This document shows positions 1-5,386 of a stretch of 5,386 bases of DNA, in pieces (the stretch's first letter is position 1; each line of letters begins with the position of its first letter). The DNA is taken from positions 1 to 5,386 of the forward strand of contig JAPUKX010000310.1 of NCBI GenBank assembly GCA_027295435.1. Direction: 5' to 3'. Source of the DNA: Planctomycetota bacterium (lineage in GTDB: Bacteria; Planctomycetota; Phycisphaerae; Phycisphaerales; SM1A02). The notes below the pieces were generated by a model that saw only the letters and a program-made list of their open reading frames with translations, did not search any database and was not told where the DNA came from. A program made the position numbers and the translations under genes.

Positions 1-100
1 GAAACCCTCAATCCCACGCCCCAGCGGCGCGGCAGTCGCGGCGCGCTTGAATCGTGCGCTGATCGAGTCTCCCCGGGAGCCGATAACCCCCGATCATGGT

Positions 101-114
101 CCGGGCCGGCCCGG
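101..114. repeat. Perfect 14-base palindrome just after the transglutaminase stop
   Basis: CCGGGCCGGCCCGG begins one base after the transglutaminase stop codon (116-118, read leftward). It could form a GC-rich stem in the transcript end, but no T-run follows, so it is at most a weak or factor-assisted termination or 3'-end stabilising element. A second short inverted repeat, CTCCCCGGGAG, lies at 69-79. Nothing else is supported in positions 1-115. Confidence 0.35.
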
Positions 115-115
115 C

Positions 116-2368
116 TCATCCCTTGACCCCCAGCGTGCAAGCTAGCTGCTTCACAAGCGAGCGAGCCTGGCGCACCTGCTCGCTGGTAAGCTGCCGTCGC
201 CCGTAGCGAGCGCAATAAAAGATGTCAGTGATTTCTCGCACGGTTGCCGCTGCCTCAGGATGTGCACGGGCAAGGGTATAGGAGTACTGTACGGGCGGCT
301 GCCATGGGGGTTTGGACCTGCCGCCCCTCTTGAGCACCCCGAGCATGTCGAGATAGAACCCAAGCTGTCGCAGCATCCGCTGATACTCCGCCCGGCGAAG
401 ATATTGCAGGCGCAGCGTACGGCGGATCGCCAGCGACCGGCGCATCATCTTGACCAGTGCGATCACAGCCACGATCAGCGCCAGCGCGACGGTGCCCATC
501 CAGATGTAGCCCGCTGGACCCAGGTAGAACGCCCGGTTGACGCGGGCCATCCATCGGCGGGTTGCGTGCAGGGCTTCATTCAGCTTCTGCGACCACCCAA
601 GGTCCAGCGTGCTGATCAGCCGCGACTGCGACTGTCGATCGAACGCGACAAACCCGTTGCTCCACTTGGCCTCGAATCGGTCGAAGACCCATTGCAGTCG
701 ATCCGCCAGGGTGGGATCGACTCCATGGATTTGCTGAAGCGTGGCCGGCGGCGTGGGGTCGAAGGTCGACCAGCGGTACGGCCGTGTCTGCACTTCCACC
801 CACGCATGGGCGCTTGACTCCCGAACAAGGTATTGGTCCGATCCGTCGTCGTACTCAAGCGCGACGTAGCCGGTGATCAGCCGGGCGGGAATCTCCACGC
901 AGTTGCACATGGCCACCAAGGCAGATGCGAAGTATTCACAGTGACCTCGTTTGCTGTCGAAGATGAATTGAACGATCGGATCCCGGTCGGGCTGCAGGAT
1001 GGTACTGCTCGTGTCCAGCGTGTAGGTGAACTCGCCGGCGTGGAAATAATCAGTGAGCACGCCCGCGGCGTCTTGATTCCACCGCCATCGCTGCTCGGGG
1101 GCAACCGGTGGGTGTATCGCAATGCCTGCTGATGCCAACAGGTCCCAAGCCAACGTCTTCACTTCAACGTCGAAGTCGTCGAATTGCTCGATGGGCGAAC
1201 TTGGCGCCTCACCGCTCAACAGCGTCTTGAGCGTGACTTCGGATGGGGCGCGTTGGGCCTGGATTCTGTAGTGTAGAAGTCGGCCGGGGCCCGCATATTC
1301 CAGCGTCTGCGTCGAGGGCTCGAAGAGTACACGCCGCGCGTCTCGGGTGGCGATCGACACCGGTACGTAGACCGAAAACAGCGACCGGCTTGGCTTGAGC
1401 ACTTCGAATACCTGCGTGATCGTCGGTGCCGGTTCAGCCTCGTCGGCGCCGAGGGAGATAAACCCCGGCGGCTCGGTTGCGATCGCCCGCCAGCTTCCGG
1501 ACCCTGTTGCGGTCCATCGGCCGCCACCCTCGTACCGATCCAGCACTGTGCCGCGAAGTCGCAGCGGCTGGTCGTGACGAAACGGCCGGCCCCGGCTGTC
1601 CAGGAGGCGCAGATTGAGAACGCCTTTGCGTGATTCAGTGATGCGAGTGCCGCTGGTGAGGTTCACTTCGTCTGCGAATCCGGTCTGCACTTGGCCCGTG
1701 GACATCTGATGATTGCCGATCGATCCCTGCCCCACCTCGCGCGGGAAGATCACGAAGACGGCGGCGCCGATGAGCAATCCGGCCAGTGCCACCGCGACCA
1801 TCATTGAACGAAAGTGCAGCTCAGGGTGGCGACCGAAGATCGGCTGCAGTGAAGGCAGCATACGAAATCCAACTGGAATCGACTCGCGCCACGCCGCCCT
1901 GGCGCGCTCGTAGGATGCATAGAATTGAAACAGCAGCAGCACGTACAGGCCAAGCGCCGCGTAGACCACAAGCACCGACGCCAGCAGCAGACCTCTCGAT
2001 TGCAGGCACCCCAGAAGTATCAACAGCAGGCTGAGGCTCAGAAGTTGGGCATATTCGCGCGGGCCCTTGCGCTCGTACAGTTTGATGAGCGTCAGCCAGA
2101 CGATGAAGCGCCCCAGCACACCGATCACGTCGTCGCGATGCCCAGAAAGATCGACGAATCCGTTCAGCGATACGGCAATGATCAGGACGTTGGAGGTCCA
2201 TTTCGGCAGCGACCGCCCGCGAGGTCCCTCGGTGACGTACCAACTCATGGCGGTAAGAACGCCACCGACCAGCAGCAGGCCGACGCTTCCCTGGGCGATC
2301 GCCAGCCCCACGATGCTCAACAGCACCGCCGCCAAGGCCGCAGCTGGAAAGCTTCGCAGAAGTCTCAT
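116..2368 (-). CDS. TgpA-like membrane transglutaminase (DUF3488 / transglutaminase core / DUF4129)
   Basis: A 750-residue membrane protein with the full TgpA layout. Hydrophobic helices lie near residues 8-25, 28-46, 58-75, 82-97, 107-121, 126-149 and 188-208. The conserved segment GFADEVNLTSGTRITES (230-246) follows. A large extracytoplasmic part ends in a transglutaminase core with a complete apparent triad: Cys477 in RGHCEYFAS, His521 in SAHAWVEV and Asp537 in FDPTPP. One more membrane helix (about 621-640) leads to a cytoplasmic DUF4129-like tail with YCARYGR (718-724). The length is normal for the family. Related proteins are papain-fold enzymes thought to act on envelope proteins or peptides; the substrate here is unknown. 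The ATG overlaps the DUF58 stop as ATGA and has GAGG seven bases upstream, which fixes the start and implies translational coupling. An unusual Cys488-Asn-Cys490 sits shortly after the catalytic cysteine. The family call is very secure; the substrate is not known. Confidence 0.95.
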   Translation of the reverse strand: MRLLRSFPAAALAAVLLSIVGLAIAQGSVGLLLVGGVLTAMSWYVTEGPRGRSLPKWTSNVLIIAVSLNGFVDLSGHRDDVIGVLGRFIVWLTLIKLYERKGPREYAQLLSLSLLLILLGCLQSRGLLLASVLVVYAALGLYVLLLFQFYASYERARAAWRESIPVGFRMLPSLQPIFGRHPELHFRSMMVAVALAGLLIGAAVFVIFPREVGQGSIGNHQMSTGQVQTGFADEVNLTSGTRITESRKGVLNLRLLDSRGRPFRHDQPLRLRGTVLDRYEGGGRWTATGSGSWRAIATEPPGFISLGADEAEPAPTITQVFEVLKPSRSLFSVYVPVSIATRDARRVLFEPSTQTLEYAGPGRLLHYRIQAQRAPSEVTLKTLLSGEAPSSPIEQFDDFDVEVKTLAWDLLASAGIAIHPPVAPEQRWRWNQDAAGVLTDYFHAGEFTYTLDTSSTILQPDRDPIVQFIFDSKRGHCEYFASALVAMCNCVEIPARLITGYVALEYDDGSDQYLVRESSAHAWVEVQTRPYRWSTFDPTPPATLQQIHGVDPTLADRLQWVFDRFEAKWSNGFVAFDRQSQSRLISTLDLGWSQKLNEALHATRRWMARVNRAFYLGPAGYIWMGTVALALIVAVIALVKMMRRSLAIRRTLRLQYLRRAEYQRMLRQLGFYLDMLGVLKRGGRSKPPWQPPVQYSYTLARAHPEAAATVREITDIFYCARYGRRQLTSEQVRQARSLVKQLACTLGVKG

Positions 2369-3570
2369 GCCGCCGCCTCGCGGCGTTGACCCGGCCGCGC
2401 AGATGGTGGCGCTTCGTGGGGATCCCAGCCGATCGACCGCAGCACCAGAGAGTTCATCTGCCTGGCGGTCAGATGCCAGGCGTTAGCCCGGCCGATGCTC
2501 GGCTCGACGCGATCGGGGTGAATCACGATCTGCCCGACTCGCTCGGCGCTGGTCGCCGCCTGCACGGGATCGGCGGGTCGTGGCGCATCGAGGTCGATGC
2601 CCGCCAACGCGGCCAGCATCTTTGCGCGATGCCATTGGCTGTGCCGGATCAGATGCGAAGGCAACCCTGTCCCAGGCAACGATAGACCGACCTCAAAGCC
2701 GTTTCGGTCGGCGGCGTGAATGATCGACGCGGCCAGACTGATCGCCAATTCTTCGAGCTGTCGCGGTGAATGCTCGTCCGCCGGATCCTCGCGGAGCCCA
2801 GCCGTCGGTGTGGTGAGATTCACGACGACTCGCAGCCTCGGCGGTGCCGGCCTGGTGCGCTCGATGCACACCAACTGGTCCAGGGCTGCGCTTCGTTTCC
2901 AGGCGATATGACGGAGGCTGTCGCCCGGCCTGAACTCGCGCATGCCATAGTAATCGTCGCCGGCGATAGGATCGCGGGCTCGCTGGGAGATCTTTGCTCC
3001 AGCCAACCCTTGCGGGGCAACATCGTTCACAACGTTGCGACGCAGCTCGTACAGAAGCGGGTAGATCAATGCATGTTGTGGTCGCGAGATTGTAATCGAC
3101 TTCTTGACGATCCCGAAGGGGAATGTCGTCCACACCCGGAGCCGATCAAACCGAGCCTCGCCTCGGCGGCTCGGCCAGAAGATCGCTTCGCCGTGCACCG
3201 TTTCCTTGGGCCCAATGTGCAATACCCACGTCTGAGCCGGCGCCATGAGGCGAGCCCAGCCGGATGGCCCTGCGACCGGCCGTTCCTCGATGTGAATGTT
3301 GAATACGGGAAATATGCGATTGCGGTTGGTCACCGCGTATCGAACTGCAAGCGGTTCGCCGACGGCGCCATCGCGAGGGACGAGACGTCTCACCCGCAGG
3401 CCTCGCATCATCAACCACGACACAACGCCTGAGATCAGAAGCGCCGCCAGCAGCATTCCAAGGATCGCAAACAGCAGGTTGTTCTGCCGGTTCATCGCGA
3501 TCACAGCGACCATCAGGGTCAGCCCGATGTACATCAGCCCGGGTAGGTGGAGGTGGTACCGACGGGTCAT
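2365..3570 (-). CDS. DUF58 domain-containing membrane protein
   Basis: A 401-residue protein counted from the ATG at 3570. Two adjacent hydrophobic helices span about 11-26 and 32-54, with QNNLLFAILGMLL typical of the family. A beta-rich stretch (about 58-165) follows, then the DUF58 signature DYYGMREFRPGDSLRHIAW at 206-224 with KRSAAL directly after it, and a von Willebrand A-like C-terminal part. The expected metal-site aspartates after the first vWA strand are not evident: the strand reads RVVVNLTT (247-254), so the metal site looks degenerate. DUF58 proteins usually sit between a MoxR AAA+ ATPase and a transglutaminase; the transglutaminase follows here with a 4-base overlap, but scpB is upstream. 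The biochemical role is unknown; envelope maturation or assembly is inferred from context. Start choice: an in-frame TTG at 3606 adds 12 residues and has AAGG eight bases upstream, while the ATG at 3570 has only GGAT six bases upstream. I chose the ATG because family members begin just before the first helix. Confidence 0.94.
   Translation of the reverse strand: MTRRYHLHLPGLMYIGLTLMVAVIAMNRQNNLLFAILGMLLAALLISGVVSWLMMRGLRVRRLVPRDGAVGEPLAVRYAVTNRNRIFPVFNIHIEERPVAGPSGWARLMAPAQTWVLHIGPKETVHGEAIFWPSRRGEARFDRLRVWTTFPFGIVKKSITISRPQHALIYPLLYELRRNVVNDVAPQGLAGAKISQRARDPIAGDDYYGMREFRPGDSLRHIAWKRSAALDQLVCIERTRPAPPRLRVVVNLTTPTAGLREDPADEHSPRQLEELAISLAASIIHAADRNGFEVGLSLPGTGLPSHLIRHSQWHRAKMLAALAGIDLDAPRPADPVQAATSAERVGQIVIHPDRVEPSIGRANAWHLTARQMNSLVLRSIGWDPHEAPPSARPGQRREAAA
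2376..2379 (-). promoter_or_regulatory. Ribosome binding site of the transglutaminase gene, inside the DUF58 gene
   Basis: GAGG on the minus strand sits seven bases before the transglutaminase ATG and inside the last codons of the DUF58 gene, whose C-terminus is REAAA. With the ATGA stop/start overlap it implies reinitiation or coupled translation and fixes the start. Confidence 0.6.
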
Positions 3571-3611
3571 CGAATCATCCAATACTCCAGCCAACGGCAG
3601 CGCCAACCGCG

Positions 3612-3653
3612 GCGCCTTCCCTGGCGCGATCAGGCCCCGGAACTTTATCCGGA
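3612..3653. other. Two small hairpins in the scpB-DUF58 gap
   Basis: GCGCC-TTCCCT-GGCGC (3612-3627) and CCGGA-ACTTTA-TCCGG (3637-3652) are two five-base-pair inverted repeats with six-base loops, between the scpB stop and the DUF58 start. Neither is followed by a T-run on the minus strand, so they are not typical intrinsic terminators. The first, read on the minus strand, contains AGGGAAGG in its loop and right arm, a purine-rich stretch that could serve as a ribosome site for the alternative TTG start of DUF58. The rest of the gap shows nothing clear; no strong DUF58 promoter is visible. Confidence 0.35.
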
Positions 3654-3728
3654 GCGATGACGCATTCGGATCCTAGCCCCGAAGCAAACATCCAGCCTCG
3701 ATCGCAGGGCCGCATGAACACGCGGTTG

Positions 3729-4376
<648 letters not shown>

Positions 4377-4381
4377 GGCGT

Positions 4382-4387
4382 ATTACA
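4382..4387 (-). promoter_or_regulatory. scpB: -10-like hexamer placed for a leaderless scpB transcript
   Basis: TGTAAT on the minus strand matches TATAAT at five of six positions and ends five bases before the A of the scpB ATG, so transcription could start at or next to the start codon. No good Shine-Dalgarno precedes this ATG, which fits a leaderless message. No convincing -35 is visible, so the site may be chance; read-through from atpC, 73 bases upstream with no terminator between, is the main alternative. Confidence 0.3.
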
Positions 4388-4449
4388 GCGTACCACCGCC
4401 GTGGCGAATCGGGTTGCCCCGAGGCGATCGCAGGCATCGCACCGGCCGG

Positions 4450-4872
4450 TCAGATCGCCCCGCCTCGGTCGATCATGGCCTTGGCCAGAGCCTTCTTGGC
4501 CAATGCTCGCTGCTGATCGTGCTCGATCTGCGCCCGATCCTCGCCGGGGGCGGTGACGCGGGCGTTGGCCTCGGCCAGCTCCGCTTCAGCCGTCTCCACG
4601 CTGAGGCGTTCCGCGGCGGTGGCTCGAATGGTCAGCAATGTCAGCTCGCCGTCCTGCACCTGGGCAACGCCCCCCTCCAGCAGATACCACCGGCTGCCAC
4701 CCTCCGAAAAATCCAGACGCAGCGATCCATACCCCAGCCGGCTCAACACCGGCGACTGACCGGCGATCACGCCGTGCTGGCCGTCGGACGCGGGGAACGA
4801 CGCGTACTCCACGTCGCCGTCGTAGACCGTCTCGGTCGGCGTGACAATCGAGCAGTGGAAGGTTTTGGCCAC
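4450..4872 (-). CDS. atpC: F0F1 ATP synthase subunit epsilon
   Basis: A 140-residue epsilon subunit of F-type ATP synthase, part of the central stalk that couples rotation of the membrane ring to the catalytic beta subunits and can restrain ATP hydrolysis. The N-terminal beta sandwich (about 1-86) carries the familiar SIVTPTETVYDGDVEYASFP (8-27), DGQHGVIAGQSPVL (30-43) and YLLEGGVAQVQDGELTLL (63-80). The C-terminal helical hairpin (about 87-135) is rich in Ala, Glu and Lys. Start choice: a TTG six bases further upstream would add Met-Pro, but GGAG at 4879-4882 abuts that TTG with no spacer and lies six bases from the GTG at 4872, which also gives the family-like N-terminus MAKTFHC. atpC normally follows atpD. 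Here the upstream side is about 450 non-coding bases and then a terminator, so the gene is probably transcribed on its own. The identification is very secure; the start is likely. Confidence 0.96.
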   Translation of the reverse strand: MAKTFHCSIVTPTETVYDGDVEYASFPASDGQHGVIAGQSPVLSRLGYGSLRLDFSEGGSRWYLLEGGVAQVQDGELTLLTIRATAAERLSVETAEAELAEANARVTAPGEDRAQIEHDQQRALAKKALAKAMIDRGGAI

Positions 4873-4878
4873 GGGCAA

Positions 4879-4882
4879 CTCC
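4879..4882 (-). promoter_or_regulatory. Ribosome binding site deciding the atpC start
   Basis: GGAG on the minus strand ends six bases before the GTG at 4872 and directly touches the alternative TTG at 4878. The spacing favours the GTG. An inverted repeat (CAGCC-CAAG-GGCTG, 4890-4903) lies about seven bases upstream of it and could form a small hairpin in the leader. Confidence 0.65.
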
Positions 4883-4927
4883 AGGGGCCCAGCCCAAGGG
4901 CTGTGCCGGTCCGGTCCAGCGGGTCAC

Positions 4928-4957
4928 AGTATAGCGGCGAGTCATTGCAGCGCACAA
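4928..4957 (-). promoter_or_regulatory. Possible sigma70-type promoter for atpC
   Basis: Read on the minus strand, TTGTGC (4952-4957) and TATACT (4928-4933) are separated by 18 bases. The -10 matches the TATAAT consensus at five of six positions; the -35 matches TTGACA only in its first three. Transcription would begin near 4921 and give a leader of roughly 48 bases before the GTG of atpC. A promoter is expected here because a terminator separates atpC from the preceding unit. This rests on consensus matching alone, and the organism's sigma-factor preferences are not known. Confidence 0.45.
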
Positions 4958-5120
4958 GTCGGGCCTGAATCGAGCTACCACATCGGCGCGCGCAGCACCT
5001 CAGCACATGCACATTGCGCTTCCGGGAGCCTTGATTCTGAGGTAGAAGTGAGGGTCGGCATTTCTTGCGCGCGCACAGGCGGCCGTGCGGGCCACCCAGC
5101 GCGCGCCAGCCATGCCGCGT

Positions 5121-5158
5121 GCGCTATAACTTCGGCTAACCGAGGCTTATCTCCGCGC
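5121..5158. other. Long imperfect hairpin, possible RNA structure
   Basis: Nested inverted repeats centre on the loop CTAA (5136-5139): CTTCGG (5130-5135) with CCGAGG (5140-5145, one G-T pair on the plus strand), then ATAA (5126-5129) with TTAT (5147-5150) across a single bulged C, then GCGC (5121-5124) with GCGC (5155-5158) across an asymmetric internal loop. On the minus strand the wobble pair becomes a C-A mismatch, so a plus-strand RNA would fold slightly better. It has no T-run and is not a standard terminator. Confidence 0.45.
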
Positions 5159-5215
5159 AACTCGCGCTAAGTCGGCGCTTCGCAGGCGCATCGAGCCTTA
5201 TCTTCGACCAACTCG
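5141..5215. repeat. Imperfect 24-base direct repeat, two copies 51 bases apart
   Basis: Copies at 5141-5164 and 5192-5215 agree at 20 of 24 positions. Both begin CGAG, share CTTATCT in the middle and end CAACTCG, so each copy also has inverted ends (CGAG and CTCG). The 27 bases between them show no third copy. The first copy overlaps the right arm of the hairpin at 5121-5158. It may be a duplicated binding site, a remnant of a repeat family or chance; no transposase or array context is present. Confidence 0.5.
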
Positions 5216-5257
5216 TGGGCACCGGCGCGACCTCAACCCGCCGTGCGCGCAGAGATG

Positions 5258-5271
5258 TGGCGGCGCCGCCA
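5258..5271. repeat. Perfect 14-base GC palindrome
   Basis: TGGCGGCGCCGCCA equals its own reverse complement. It lies about 55 bases past the upstream terminator's T-tract on the minus strand and is not explained by a coding sequence. It could be a dimeric regulator site, or simply a product of GC-rich composition. Confidence 0.35.
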
Positions 5272-5324
5272 TTACGCGAAGATCAACCGGGGCACCGTAT
5301 ACCCTGTGCTCGCGAGACCCCAAC

Positions 5325-5358
5325 AAAAAAGAAAACCCCCGGCCGATGAGGCCGGGGG
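5325..5358 (-). terminator. Intrinsic terminator of the transcription unit upstream of atpC
   Basis: On the minus strand a perfect nine-base-pair stem (CCCCCGGCC at 5336-5344 with GGCCGGGGG at 5350-5358) closes a five-base loop and is followed at once by TTTTCTTTTTT. This is a textbook Rho-independent terminator for a minus-strand gene beyond the right edge. In the plus direction the stem is followed by TGGGGTTTC, so it is much weaker that way. Confidence 0.9.
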
Positions 5359-5386
5359 TGGGGTTTCATGTGCTCTGCGGGCTTTT

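Larger units (their letters stand above)
4873..5324. other. Structured non-coding region upstream of atpC
   Basis: About 450 bases between the upstream terminator and atpC hold no convincing gene. Open frames on both strands are short, lack ribosome sites and encode Arg/Pro/Ala-rich low-complexity peptides; one plus-strand frame open from 5171 to the window end runs straight through the terminator. What can be seen is a possible atpC promoter (4928-4957), an alternating TGCGCGCGCA palindrome (5066-5075), a long imperfect hairpin (5121-5158), a 24-base imperfect direct repeat (5141-5164 and 5192-5215) and a GC palindrome (5258-5271). A weak second promoter-like pair, TTGGGG and TATACG spaced 16 bases, lies near 5296-5323 on the minus strand. 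I found no tRNA-like or known riboswitch-like pattern. A small RNA or a long atpC leader is possible but unproven. Confidence 0.55.

Noticed and set aside
1..115. Possible end of a neighbouring gene at the left edge
   Set aside because: Frames 1 and 2 on the plus strand are open here, and a 29-residue minus-strand frame exists, but none shows a ribosome site or family motif.
260..817. Plus-strand open frame of 185 residues
   Set aside because: It lies antisense inside the transglutaminase gene, has no recognisable domain and is explained by GC-rich codon bias.
5125..5130. Plus-strand TATAAC as a -10 element
   Set aside because: It matches the consensus at five of six bases but has no -35 and no downstream plus-strand gene, and it is part of the hairpin arm.
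4975..5170. Small open frames on both strands upstream of atpC
   Set aside because: They lack ribosome sites and recognisable domains and have Arg/Pro/Ala-rich translations typical of random GC-rich DNA.
5141..5215. CRISPR array
   Set aside because: There are only two imperfect copies, with no third repeat and no cas gene in the window.
5366..5386. Possible C-terminus (KSPQST then stop) of an upstream minus-strand gene
   Set aside because: The frame ends with TGA just before the terminator stem, as a real gene might, but only six codons are visible, too few to support a call.

Overview
The window is GC-rich bacterial DNA in which every supported gene lies on the minus strand. In transcription order (high to low coordinates) they are: the end of an upstream transcription unit, marked by an intrinsic terminator; atpC (ATP synthase epsilon subunit); scpB (chromosome-segregation partner of SMC); a DUF58 membrane protein; and a TgpA-type membrane transglutaminase. 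The protein style (AtpC starting MAKTFHC, a DUF58 N-terminus reading MTRRYHLHLPG, a transglutaminase Cys box reading RGHCEYFAS) suggests Planctomycetota, perhaps the Phycisphaerae. That placement is inference from family resemblance and was not tested by any search.

Layout. Positions 5325-5358 form a strong minus-strand terminator for a gene beyond the right edge. About 450 bases follow (4873-5324) with no convincing gene; they hold a hairpin, an imperfect direct repeat, GC palindromes and a possible atpC promoter. atpC occupies 4450-4872 and is best started at a GTG with a well-spaced Shine-Dalgarno. After 73 bases comes scpB (3729-4376), which lacks a clear ribosome site and has a -10-like hexamer placed as for a leaderless message. 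After a further gap of about 160 bases come the DUF58 gene (2365-3570) and the transglutaminase gene (116-2368), joined by an ATGA stop/start overlap and therefore almost certainly co-translated. Positions 1-115 hold a GC palindrome and no supported gene.

How the genes relate. DUF58 and TgpA-like transglutaminase proteins are a recurrent pair in bacteria, usually led by a MoxR-family AAA+ ATPase. Here the pair is intact but no MoxR gene lies directly upstream. scpB also lacks an adjacent scpA, and atpC is cut off from whatever precedes it by a terminator. The window therefore looks like three small, separately controlled housekeeping units plus one membrane-protein operon. I see no mobile element, CRISPR array, RNA gene or clearly new multi-gene system. 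The most unusual signals are the structured intergenic region upstream of atpC and a strong excess of GATC/CGATCG words that stops abruptly in that region.
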